The notes beneath the pieces were generated by a model that saw only the letters and a list, made by a program, of their open reading frames with translations, was not told the DNA's origin and ran no database searches. Shown piece by piece: positions 24,975 through 33,150 of a DNA stretch of 64,000 bases. The translations under genes and the position numbers were made by a program. This stretch comes from BOG-931 sp963781725 (GTDB lineage: Bacteria; Pseudomonadota; Alphaproteobacteria; Rhizobiales; Xanthobacteraceae): assembly GCA_963781725.1 (NCBI GenBank), contig CAWAGV010000002.1, positions 310,001 to 374,000 of the forward strand, read 5' to 3'. Within the stretch, counting starts at the first letter, position 1; the number at the start of each line of letters is the position of its first letter.

Positions 24975-25399
24975 ACCGCGGCCTTTCCTCTGGCGTAACG
25001 CGCCAGCCGCTCCGCCAGGGTTCCAGTGTGCAGTTCGAACAGGTGATTGTCGTCGTCGTAAAAGTAGATCGAGCGTCCCTCGCCCGCCACGCGCGCCCGC
25101 GGCGGCAGGATTTCAAGGCCGAGCGCCTTGATCCGCGCCTCATAGGCGGCGAAGTCGGAGTCGTCGATCTTGAAGGCGACGTGGTTGTAGCTTCGCGCCG
25201 GCAGCGCCTCGCCTTCCATCACAGCGATCCACAACGCGCCGACCTGGAAGAATTTCTCTCGCGACACCGAGAATGTCTCGTCGCCGCTGGCGTAGACCTC
25301 CCGAGCGCCGAGCACGCCGGTCAGGATCGCCGTCATGCGATCGAGGTCGCGGACGACAAAGGTCATATGCGAGAGGCCCAGAATCGTCCCGCTGCTCAC
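24971..25399 (-). CDS. fosX: FosX-type epoxide hydrolase (VOC fold)
   Basis: A 142-residue vicinal-oxygen-chelate protein that closely resembles the fosfomycin hydrolase FosX. Shared blocks are 'FSVSREKFFQVGALWIAVME', 'RSYNHVAFKI', 'GEGRSIYFYDDDNHLFELH' and 'TGTLAERLARY'. The metal ligands align as His11, His73 and Glu122, and the FosX-specific general base as Glu48. FosX adds water to the fosfomycin epoxide using Mn(II). The gene starts with GTG inside the stop of the HisD-family gene and ends inside the start of the SDR. Its place in a catabolic operon suggests that a natural epoxide, not only the antibiotic, may be its substrate. Confidence 0.87.
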   Translation of the reverse strand: MSSGTILGLSHMTFVVRDLDRMTAILTGVLGAREVYASGDETFSVSREKFFQVGALWIAVMEGEALPARSYNHVAFKIDDSDFAAYEARIKALGLEILPPRARVAGEGRSIYFYDDDNHLFELHTGTLAERLARYARGKAAV

Positions 25400-26703
25400 T
25401 CCGCCGCCTCCGCATAGGGCACGTTGCGGCCGCCGTAGCGGCGGACCCGGACATTGGCCTGCTCGGCGTGGGCGACAAAGCCTTCCAGCATGCACAGCCG
25501 CGAACAGACTTCGCCGATCTGGGCGCTGGCCTGATCGGTCATCACCTTCTGATAGGTGCAGGTTTTCAGGAACTTGCCGACCCACAATCCGCCGGTATAG
25601 CGCGCCGCCTTCTTGGTCGGCAGCGTGTGATTGGTGCCGATTACCTTGTCGCCGTAGGCGACGTTGGTGCGCGGACCGAGGAACAGCGAACCGTAGTTCT
25701 TCATGTTCTTGAGGAAATAATCCGGATCGCGCGTCATCACCTGCACGTGCTCGGAAGCGATGCGGTCCGCCTCGCGCGCCATCTCGGCCTCGTCGTCGCA
25801 GACGATGATTTCGCCGAGATCGGCCCAGGCCTTTCCCGCCGTTTCCGCCGTCGGCAGGATGGCGAGCAGCCGCTCGATCTCCCGCATCGTATCGCGCGCC
25901 AGCTTTTCCGAATTGGTGATCAGGATCGCCGGCGACGTCGGCCCGTGCTCGGCCTGGCCGAGCAGATCGGTCGCGCACATCTCGCCGTCGACGCTATCGT
26001 CGGCGATCACCAGCGTTTCGGTCGGGCCTGCCAAGAGATCGATGCCGACGCGGCCGAACAGCTGCCGCTTGGCCTCGGCGACATAGGCATTGCCCGGCCC
26101 GACGATCATGTCGACCGCGGCGATGGTTTCGGTGCCGAGCGCCATGGCGGCCACCGCCTGCACGCCGCCGAGCACGAAAATCTCGTCGGCGCCGCCGAAA
26201 TGCATGGCCGCGACGATCGCCGGATGCGGTCCGCCCTTGAACGGCGGCGCGCAGGCGACGATGTGCTTCACCCCGGCAACCCGCGCGGTGACGATCGACA
26301 TATGCGCCGACGCCACCATCGGATAGCGGCCGCCCGGCACGTAGCAGCCGATCGAATTCACCGGGATATGGGTGTGGCCGAGCACGACGCCGGGCAGCGT
26401 CTCGACCTCGAGATCGCGCATCGTCTCCTTCTGCTTCTGCGCGAAATTGCGCACCTGCGCCTGGGCGAATTTGATGTCGTCGAGGTCGCGCTTGCGCACC
26501 TGGCCGATGGCCCGCTCGATCTCCTGCGCCGTCAGCTTGAACGAAGCCGGCGACCAGTTGTCGAATTTCTGCGACAGTTCGCGGACCGCGATGTCCTTTC
26601 GCGCCTCGATATCGGCGAGAATGCTCTCGACGGTCTCGCGTACTTTGGCGTCGGCCGCCTTGATCGCGCTCGCGTCCATTCCGCGCTTGAGATAGCCGGC
26701 CAT
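25396..26703 (-). CDS. histidinol dehydrogenase-family enzyme (HpsN-like role likely)
   Basis: A 435-residue HisD-family NAD-dependent dehydrogenase. The catalytic and zinc residues are kept: Gln and His in 'LLGQAEHGPTSPAILI', Glu-His in 'RIASEHVQVMTRDP', Asp in 'AYGDKVIGTNHTLPT' and His in 'EGFVAHAEQANV'. Cofactor side: 'IVGPGNAYVAEAKRQL'. No other his gene is near, and it leads an operon with FosX-type, SDR and lipocalin-like genes. It is therefore more likely a catabolic paralogue, such as the sulfopropanediol dehydrogenase HpsN, than the histidine biosynthetic enzyme. The substrate is unproven. Confidence 0.92.
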   Translation of the reverse strand: MAGYLKRGMDASAIKAADAKVRETVESILADIEARKDIAVRELSQKFDNWSPASFKLTAQEIERAIGQVRKRDLDDIKFAQAQVRNFAQKQKETMRDLEVETLPGVVLGHTHIPVNSIGCYVPGGRYPMVASAHMSIVTARVAGVKHIVACAPPFKGGPHPAIVAAMHFGGADEIFVLGGVQAVAAMALGTETIAAVDMIVGPGNAYVAEAKRQLFGRVGIDLLAGPTETLVIADDSVDGEMCATDLLGQAEHGPTSPAILITNSEKLARDTMREIERLLAILPTAETAGKAWADLGEIIVCDDEAEMAREADRIASEHVQVMTRDPDYFLKNMKNYGSLFLGPRTNVAYGDKVIGTNHTLPTKKAARYTGGLWVGKFLKTCTYQKVMTDQASAQIGEVCSRLCMLEGFVAHAEQANVRVRRYGGRNVPYAEAAE

Positions 26704-26719
26704 GGGTTACTCCTCTTCG

Positions 26720-26830
26720 CCCTCCCCTGCAGGGGGAGGGCCGGCGCAAAGCGCCAGGGTGGGGATTTGCAGCGTCGCACGGCCCCACCCGGCTTCGCTA
26801 TGCTCGCCACCCTCCCCCTGCAGGGGAGGG
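26720..26830. repeat. intergenic palindromic repeat element
   Basis: A 111-bp element between the HisD-family and cyclase genes. Its ends are near-identical self-complementary blocks around CTGCAG: CCCTCCCC-TGCA-GGGGGAGGG (26720-26740) and CCCTCCCCC-TGCA-GGGGAGGG (26810-26830). Each end can form a hairpin and the two can also pair with each other. The type is common between genes in this bacterial group and may separate the two transcripts. Confidence 0.85.
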
Positions 26831-26831
26831 T

Positions 26832-27785
26832 TTATTTAATCGCCTGCGGATTGATCGGCGAGCCGGTGCCGCCGCTGATGATCAGCGGCGGACCGCAGAA
26901 GAAGAACTCGTAGACGCCGTCTTCGTCGCAATCCTCGGCGAGCTCCTTGAGGTAGAAGATTTCGCCCATGCAAAGTCCCATCGCCGGTATCACGACCCAG
27001 TGCCACGGCTGGTTGGCATCGGTGGTTTCGTTCGGCCGCACTTCGACGCCCCAGGTGTCGGTGCAGATCGCAGCGATTTCCTTCTCCTGGCACCAGTAGC
27101 AGTTCTCGAATTTCACGCCGGGCGCATCGCCGCCGGCGTAGCCGCCCCACTGCTTCTCGGTGAGACAGCGCTCCATCTGCCCGGTGCGGATCAGCACGAA
27201 GTCGCCGCGGCCGATCGAGACGTTCTGGTCCTTGGCGCACTTGTCGAGTTCGTCGTTGGAGATGCTTTCGCCGTCGGCCATCCATTTCACGCCGCGAAAG
27301 CGCGCGATGTCGAGCAGCACGCCGCGTCCGACCATCTTGTTTTTTGAATGTTCGATGCCGAGCACATTGAGGCCCTTGGCGTCGATCAGCTTGGCGTCAT
27401 GGCCGTTATAGGCCTTGTCCTCGTAGAACACGTGGCCGAGCGCGTCCCAATGGGTGGCGCCCTGCACGCATAGCATCAGCGTATCGTCGGCGTAACGGAT
27501 CTTGTTCCAGTCCTGCCGCCCGGCGATGGCGTCGGTGCCGGTCGCCAGCATCTGGTGGATCGGGTTGAAGCGGCCGCCGAACAAGCCGTTCTGCGGTCCG
27601 TTGCCATCGAGCGGAATGCCGAGCGCGAAAACCTTGCCGGTGCGGATCAGGCTTGCCGCCGCGACGACGTCCTGCGGCTTGACGTGATTGAGCGTGCCGA
27701 TGTGGTCGTCCTTGCCCCAGCGGCCCCAGTTCCTGAGCTTCTCCGTCGCTTCGGCGATCGCTTTCCTGCCGGCCTTGATGTCCAT
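26832..27785 (-). CDS. cyclase family protein (kynurenine formamidase-like)
   Basis: A 317-residue member of the cyclase/kynurenine formamidase-like family. The metal-binding signature HxGTHxDxxxH appears as 'VQGATHWDALGHVFY', and a later block 'WHWVVIPAMGLCMGEIFYLK' fits the family C-terminus. Enzymes of this type hydrolyse amide or lactam/ester bonds (formylkynurenine, isatin). The start is set at ATG 27785 (MDIKAGRK) because the upstream extension is not conserved in character. It is on the same strand as the HisD-led operon but separated by the palindromic repeat. Confidence 0.87.
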   Translation of the reverse strand: MDIKAGRKAIAEATEKLRNWGRWGKDDHIGTLNHVKPQDVVAAASLIRTGKVFALGIPLDGNGPQNGLFGGRFNPIHQMLATGTDAIAGRQDWNKIRYADDTLMLCVQGATHWDALGHVFYEDKAYNGHDAKLIDAKGLNVLGIEHSKNKMVGRGVLLDIARFRGVKWMADGESISNDELDKCAKDQNVSIGRGDFVLIRTGQMERCLTEKQWGGYAGGDAPGVKFENCYWCQEKEIAAICTDTWGVEVRPNETTDANQPWHWVVIPAMGLCMGEIFYLKELAEDCDEDGVYEFFFCGPPLIISGGTGSPINPQAIK

Positions 27786-27902
27786 GAGCGCGTAACCCCT
27801 ACCCCTGTTGTGCGAACGCATCCGCCGTGGCGGCCGGAGCGCCGCCCGCGGTTATGGAAACAGTTTGGCCCGTAAGCTTAAGGGGTTGCAAGGTGGCGGC
27901 GG

Positions 27903-29399
27903 TCACGCCGCGGACGGTATGCCCCGGGCTGCCGGCGCCGGCGCATCGTCCCGCGCATCGGCGGCAACCACGCGATTGCGGCCGGCGATTTTGGCCTGAT
28001 AGAGCGCCTGGTCCGCCATCTCGATCAGCACGGTCGCTCCGGGCATGGAGGCTGGCGGCAGCGCGCCGGCGCGCGAAAGCCGGGCGGCCAGTTCCGGCAG
28101 GTCACTGATGCTCGCCGCCCCGATGCTGACCGTGACGCACGATGCGGCCTCGGACTTCTCATGAAGGATGTTCTGTTCGCGCACGGCGTTGCAGACCACT
28201 TCGCCGAGCTTGCGCGCATCCGCGAGCGTGACGTGCGGCAGCAGGATCGCGAACTCTTCGCCGCCGTAACGCGCCGCCAGTTCACCGGCGCGCCGCGTCT
28301 TGCCGGCCAGCACCTGGCCCACGGCGCGCAGGCACTGATCGCCTGCGACGTGTCCATAGCTATCGTTGAAGCGCTTGAAGAAATCGACGTCGATCATCAG
28401 CAACGACAGCGTCATGCCGTGCCGCATCATGCGGCGCCATTCCTGGCCGATTGCGTCGTCAAAGGCGCGCCGGTTGGCAAGACCGGTCAATTGGTCGCTC
28501 GTGCTCAACCGATGCAGCTCCGCGGCTCTGGCGCGATCGCCTTCGCGCAACAGGTGAAGCTGATGATAGAGCTTGCCGTTCTGGTGCAGCATCACCATCA
28601 GCACGAAGCTCGCCGCCAGCAAGCCGTAAATCCGACCGGCATAAAACCCGAGATCGTAACGTCCGCCGTTCAGCATGGCGCTCAGCGCGATATCGAACAG
28701 CCACGCGCTCATCACCACCATCAGCCACATATCCAGCGCAGAATAGGGCCGGCGGCGCGACAGCATCACGGTCGCCGCGAGATTCAACAGCCATACCGTC
28801 GCAATCACGACGATCATCGCGGGCGTGTAATGATTTTGCAGCAACAATTGAGGCAGCGCGTCCCTGCCTCATGTCGCCAGAAGCGTGAACGCGAAAGCCG
28901 CGACGGCGACGGCCACCGCCGTCATTGCTATCGCCGGGTCGCCGCCATCCGGATACCGCTTCAGCCAGGGGCTGGCGTAGCCGATGACGAACAGCGGAAA
29001 GCCGCCGTGCCAGAAAACATAGAGCCACGCCGTGGTCTGCGGGCCCGCATACAGCAGCCCGTCTGGCACAAACAGACCCGGAAATGACAGCATGTGGGCG
29101 GCCGCCATCAACGCCGTGAAGAGATAGCCGGCGGCAAGGATATCCAGCGCCTTCGAATGCAGGACGCGCGACTGCCCGAGCAAAAAGATCGCGGTGATAA
29201 GGTCGTTGAGAACCAGCGCCGATTGATAGATCGAGATAAACGCCGGCAGCGGCCCGAGCGGCAGTTTTGCAAACGGCGCGAGTGCCAGAAACAGGCAAGT
29301 CGACACCACGACGACCGCGCAGGCGACCCGCCGCTCGCTGTCTCCAGCCGGCTGACTCGAGAGAAATACCGGCCCTTCCCCGGTCACAGCATCTGTCAT
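27903..29399 (-). pseudogene. MASE4-GGDEF diguanylate cyclase gene with in-frame TGA
   Basis: One continuous frame of 498 codons is broken by a TGA at 28869-28871 (codon 177). Before it lies most of a MASE4 membrane sensor ('RRVACAVVVVSTCLFLALAP', 'LPAFISIYQSALVLNDLITA', 'GYLFTALMAAAHMLSFPGLF'). After it come the last MASE4 helices ('ALDMWLMVVMSAWLFDIALS'), then a GGDEF domain with 'DQLTGLANRRAFDDAIG', 'MIDVDFFKRFNDSYGH' and the active-site motif GGEEF. Intact, it would make cyclic di-GMP in response to a membrane signal. A single C-to-T change from CGA (Arg) explains the stop. A TTG or later start could still yield a C-terminal protein, but with an incomplete sensor. Confidence 0.88.
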
Positions 29400-29653
29400 T
29401 AAATCCTCTCCCGATCGGCGGTGATCCGGTTAGGACGATGAGGTTAAGACGATGACTTGGTCTGGTTGCCGCAAACTCCACAAATCCGCGGAACGGCAAC
29501 GGCCATCGCTTGCCTCCGGTTGCAAGCGCCACGAGGGATTCCCCGATCGCATCGTTGACGACTGCTGGCGCGGAACGAACAGCAATTGATGAAGATTTGA
29601 TCCATTGCCGCCCCGCAACTACAGTGCGGCGGAGCGTCCAGCCGGAGTCCGTC

Positions 29654-30496
29654 ATGAAGCTTTTAAGTTTTGCCGCCGACGGCAAGGAGTATTTCGGCGC
29701 GGTGAACGGTGACGGCATCGTCACCCTCAACGACAAGATCGGCCAGCCGAACCTGCGTGCCGCGCTTGCCGCCGACGCCATGGCTGCGATGCAAAAAGCC
29801 GCGAAGGACTCCAATCCCGATCGCAAGCTTGCCGGCGTCAAATTCCTGCCGGTCATTCCCAATCCGAACAAGATTCTTTGCGCCGGCGTGAATTATCGCT
29901 CCCATGCCGCCGAGGTCGGGCGCGAACTGCCCAAGCAGCCGAGCATGTTCGTGCGCTTCACCGACACGCTATTGGGCCATGACGGCGAAATGATCCGGCC
30001 CACCGTGTCCGACAATTTTGATTTCGAGGGTGAACTGACGCTGATCATCGGCAAGGGCGGCCGTCATATCAAGGCCGAACAGGCGCTCGACCACGTGGCC
30101 GGCTATACCTGCTTCGTCGACGGCAGCGTCCGCGACTATCAGAAATTCTCCGTGACTTCCGGCAAGAACTTTCCGGGCACCGGGCCGCTCGGACCCTGGC
30201 TCGTCACCACCGACGAGATTCCCGATCCGGGCCAACTCACGCTGACCACGCGGCTCAACGGCGCGCAGGTGCAACACGCGCCGACCAGCCAGCTGATCTA
30301 TTCGATCCCGCAGATCATCGCGTTCTGCTCGGACTTCACCACGCTGACGCCCGGCGACGTGATCGCCACCGGAACGCCCGAAGGCGTTGGCCATGGCCGC
30401 AAGCCGCCGCTGTGGATGAAAGCCGGCGATACGCTCGAAGTCGAAATCACCGGCATCGGCACCTTGCGCACGCGGATCGTCGACGAGCGCGCCTGA
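29654..30496 (+). CDS. fumarylacetoacetate hydrolase family protein
   Basis: A 280-residue FAH-superfamily enzyme, distinct from the one at 7419. It has the N-terminal module 'MKLLSFAADGKEYFGAV' and the catalytic domain 'KILCAGVNYRSHAAEVGRE', 'FVRFTDTLLGHDGEMIRP', acidic metal ligands in 'FDFEGELTLIIGKGG', 'FPGTGPLGPWLVTTDEI' and 'VIATGTPEGVGHGRKPP'. Likely reactions are hydrolysis of acylpyruvates or decarboxylation of oxo-acids in aromatic catabolism. Start at ATG 29654 with GGAG six bases upstream. Its stop abuts the stop of the convergent MFS gene. Confidence 0.92.
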   Translation: MKLLSFAADGKEYFGAVNGDGIVTLNDKIGQPNLRAALAADAMAAMQKAAKDSNPDRKLAGVKFLPVIPNPNKILCAGVNYRSHAAEVGRELPKQPSMFVRFTDTLLGHDGEMIRPTVSDNFDFEGELTLIIGKGGRHIKAEQALDHVAGYTCFVDGSVRDYQKFSVTSGKNFPGTGPLGPWLVTTDEIPDPGQLTLTTRLNGAQVQHAPTSQLIYSIPQIIAFCSDFTTLTPGDVIATGTPEGVGHGRKPPLWMKAGDTLEVEITGIGTLRTRIVDERA

Positions 30497-31894
30497 CTAA
30501 CGGCTTGACTGACGCCTCCAACGGCCACCGGCAACAATCGCGCCGGCCGCGCCGATTAGGAGCAGCGCGGAGATCAGCAGCGCGGCGCGCGTGCCGAACA
30601 GGAAGGCATCGCCCTGCCCGCCGATCAGCGACCCGAACAAGGCAACGCCGAGCACGCTGCCGGTCTGCCGCGTGGAATTGAGCACGCCCGCCGCAATACC
30701 GGAACGCGATTTCTCCACGCTGCCGAGCAACGTCGCCGTCATCGGCGGCACCAGCAAGCCCAGTCCGCCGCCCATCGCCACCAGCGGAACGCAGATCGTC
30801 CAGTAGCTGGTTCCTGGTTCGATACCGAGCAAGGCGAGACAGCCCGCCGCGGCGATCAGCGCGCCGATGGCGATGGTGATCGGCGCACCGATCCGCTCCG
30901 CTATCCGCGGCGCCAGAAGGTTTACCGGCAGCACCGCTCCCATCATCGGCACGAAAGCCAGGCCGGTCGCGAATGGCGTCCAGTGATTGATTTGCTGGAA
31001 GTACAGGCTGAATACAAAGATCAGGCCGTAGAACGCGATATTGACCAGAAGGCCGACCAGCGACGTCAGTGCGAACATGCGATGCGCGAACAGCGACAGC
31101 GGCAACATTGGATGCATGGTGTGCCGCTCCTGCAACAGGAACAGCGCGCCGAAAACGATAAAGGCTGCGAAGCCGCCGAGGACAAACGGATTGGCCCAGC
31201 CGACGCGTCCGCCCTCGATGATTGCTGCGGCGAGAACGCCAAGCATGGCGATCGCCGCCGTCTGGCCTGGAAGATCGAGGTCATGCGAGTTCCGTGTCGT
31301 ATCGGTCGCGTAGCGCCACGCCAGCCAGAGGCCGCCGAGGCCGATCGGCAGGTTGACCAGAAAGATGCTGCGCCATCCGACCAGCGCGATCAGCACGCCG
31401 CCGAGGAACGGCCCCGCCGTCAGCGCCAGGCTGGCGCCGGCAGCCCAGATGCCGACCGCGCGGCCGCGTTCGGTCTGGTCGGGATAAGCGTGATTGAGCA
31501 GCGCCAGCGAATTCGGCACGAGGATCGCGGCGGCAACGCCCTGCACAGCGCGCGCGGCAATCAGGATGCCGGAGGTCGGCGCCAGGGCGCAGGCCAGCGA
31601 CGCCAGCGTGAACAGGCTGAAGCCCGCCGTGAAGATGCGCTTGGCGCCAAGGCGGTCGCCCAGCGCGCCTGCGGTCAGGATCAGCGCGGCGAACGCGATG
31701 GTGTAGGTGCTCACCACCCATTGCAGTTCCGCCACGCCGCCGCCGAGCGACGAACCGATGCTGCTGAGCGCCGTGTTGACGATGGTGACGTCGAGCTGGA
31801 CGACGCCATAGCCGAGACTCATCGCCGCGAGCGTGAGCTGCTTGGCGAAGTCTTGGATTGGCAAGTCTTGAACCGGCAAGTTTTGAACCGGCAC
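30497..31894 (-). CDS. MFS transporter, DHA2 (EmrB/QacA) family
   Basis: A 465-residue inner-membrane exporter with about 14 hydrophobic segments. Signatures include 'VQLDVTIVNTALSSIG' (DHA2 motif D1), 'QWVVSTYTIAFAALILTAGA', 'GDRLGAKRIFTAGF' (motif A), 'AARAVQGVAAAILVPNSLAL' and 'GPFLGGVLIALVGWRSIFLV' (motif C region). Such proteins pump drugs or metabolites out with protons. The GTG start at 31894 places three degenerate copies of a V/I-Q-N/D-L-P pentapeptide at the N-terminus, made by a tandem DNA repeat; an internal start after them cannot be excluded. It lies downstream of the catabolic cluster on the same strand. Confidence 0.92.
   Translation of the reverse strand: MPVQNLPVQDLPIQDFAKQLTLAAMSLGYGVVQLDVTIVNTALSSIGSSLGGGVAELQWVVSTYTIAFAALILTAGALGDRLGAKRIFTAGFSLFTLASLACALAPTSGILIAARAVQGVAAAILVPNSLALLNHAYPDQTERGRAVGIWAAGASLALTAGPFLGGVLIALVGWRSIFLVNLPIGLGGLWLAWRYATDTTRNSHDLDLPGQTAAIAMLGVLAAAIIEGGRVGWANPFVLGGFAAFIVFGALFLLQERHTMHPMLPLSLFAHRMFALTSLVGLLVNIAFYGLIFVFSLYFQQINHWTPFATGLAFVPMMGAVLPVNLLAPRIAERIGAPITIAIGALIAAAGCLALLGIEPGTSYWTICVPLVAMGGGLGLLVPPMTATLLGSVEKSRSGIAAGVLNSTRQTGSVLGVALFGSLIGGQGDAFLFGTRAALLISALLLIGAAGAIVAGGRWRRQSSR
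31844..31888 (-). repeat. three 15-bp tandem repeats at the 5' end of the MFS gene
   Basis: Units at 31844-31858, 31859-31873 and 31874-31888 share GGCAAGTCTTGAAC-like sequence on the plus strand. The last two differ at only two of 15 positions, the first is more degenerate. They encode repeated QNLP/QDLP residues before the first membrane helix. Being in multiples of three bases, copy-number change would keep the frame. Confidence 0.72.
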
Positions 31895-32124
31895 GTCCGG
31901 ACTGTCCGGCTTTTTTCATCGTGCGAGCTGCCGGCGTAACGCCGAGAAAATTTTGGAGTGTTGGCGAAAAGTTCCGCATGGCTGCAAACAAGCCTCTGTC
32001 ATTTTTGGAAACCTCGATATGGGGAGGACGTGCGGCAGGCCTACCCGTTTCCTGCACCGCAAAGCTACGGTGCAGGCCGAAGTTCCGGCGGAACCAAATC
32101 GCGATGAGGTGACGGCGTTTGCCG

Positions 32125-33147
32125 TCAGGCCGACGGTGTCAGCCCGAACAGCTTCTCGGCGTTGCGGAAGCAGATTTTCTCGCGCTCGACATTCGACAGC
32201 GGAATCGAATTGAGCACCTTGATGGTGTCGCGGATGTAGCCCGGACCCTTTTCCTTGTCGAACGGGCAATCGGATGCGAACACCACGTGGTCGGCGCCGA
32301 AGAATTCGAGGCCGCACACCGTTGCCGCCCGCGCGCCTTCGACCGCGGTGTCGCCGTAGAAATCCTTGAAATAGTCGTACGGGCGCTTCTTCAACGATTT
32401 GCGCAAGCTCTCGTAGTCTTCATCCGAGGTCCGTGCCCCCATCTGATCGAATGAATGCGCCACGCGCCCTTCAAGATAGGGAATGACGCCGCCGAGATGG
32501 TGCGCGATCACCTTCAGATCGGGATAACGGTCCATGATCTTGGAGAACACCAGACGCGACAGCGTCACGCCGGTCTCGTAGGGCCAGCCGAGCACGCTGC
32601 AAATTTCGTATTTCGACACTTTCTCCGTCGGATAATCCGGCATGTCCCGGGTGCGCGACGGGTGCAGCAGGATCGGCTTTCCCGACGCCGCGATGACGTC
32701 GAAGATCGGCAGGAACCGTGGCTCGTCGAGCGGCACGCCGTTGGCATTGGTGGCAAGCTGCACGGCATTGGCGCCGTTCTTCAAGGCGCGCTCGGCTTCC
32801 TTGGCGGCGGCTTCCGGCGCGTTCATCGGCAACAGCGCCGACCAGCCGACAAAATGTTTCGGATGTTTCGCCGCGACTTCGGCGAGACCGTCATTGGCGA
32901 TCACCGCCATTTCCGGCGATTTTTCAGGACCCCACAGCCGCTCCATCGGCGGCAGCCCGTGGGACAGCAACTGCGTGTAATTGTCGAACAACTCGACGAC
33001 CTGCAGCCTGATGTCGATGTCGGACAGCGCCGGAATGCCGCGCACGCGCTTGCCGAGGTCCTTCGATCCTGCCGGCGTCTCCAGCAGCGCGTCGTAATAG
33101 CGCTTCGGAAAGAAGTGATTGAAGGCGTCGATGTAGCGCATGCTCAT
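32125..33147 (-). CDS. amidohydrolase family protein (ACMSD-like)
   Basis: A 340-residue TIM-barrel amidohydrolase of the aminocarboxymuconate-semialdehyde decarboxylase-like type (Amidohydro_2). Blocks: 'GANAVQLATNANGVPLDEPR', 'PILLHPSRTRDMPDYPTEK', 'KVIAHHLGGVIPYLEGRVAH' and the metal/catalytic Asp in 'HVVFASDCPFDKEKGPGY'. The usual N-terminal HxH pair is replaced by 'IDAFNHFFP', keeping only the second His. I recall this as a trait of one subfamily. It follows the UbiD gene by 3 bp on the same strand, so a joint decarboxylation or ring-cleavage role is likely. Confidence 0.88.
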   Translation of the reverse strand: MSMRYIDAFNHFFPKRYYDALLETPAGSKDLGKRVRGIPALSDIDIRLQVVELFDNYTQLLSHGLPPMERLWGPEKSPEMAVIANDGLAEVAAKHPKHFVGWSALLPMNAPEAAAKEAERALKNGANAVQLATNANGVPLDEPRFLPIFDVIAASGKPILLHPSRTRDMPDYPTEKVSKYEICSVLGWPYETGVTLSRLVFSKIMDRYPDLKVIAHHLGGVIPYLEGRVAHSFDQMGARTSDEDYESLRKSLKKRPYDYFKDFYGDTAVEGARAATVCGLEFFGADHVVFASDCPFDKEKGPGYIRDTIKVLNSIPLSNVEREKICFRNAEKLFGLTPSA

Positions 33148-33150
33148 TTC

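Noticed and set aside
25396..26703. Histidine biosynthesis hisD
   Set aside because: No other his gene is near, and the gene leads a coupled catabolic-looking operon. A paralogue is more likely, though the catalytic residues are those of HisD.
25273..26913. A 546-codon open frame on the plus strand
   Set aside because: It is antisense to the HisD-family and FosX-type genes. It is rich in Arg/His/Ala and lacks family motifs, a usual artefact of high-GC third positions.
28869..28871. TGA in the diguanylate cyclase frame read as selenocysteine
   Set aside because: MASE4 helices have no known selenocysteine, and no selenoprotein insertion hairpin was recognised after the codon. A nonsense change is simpler.
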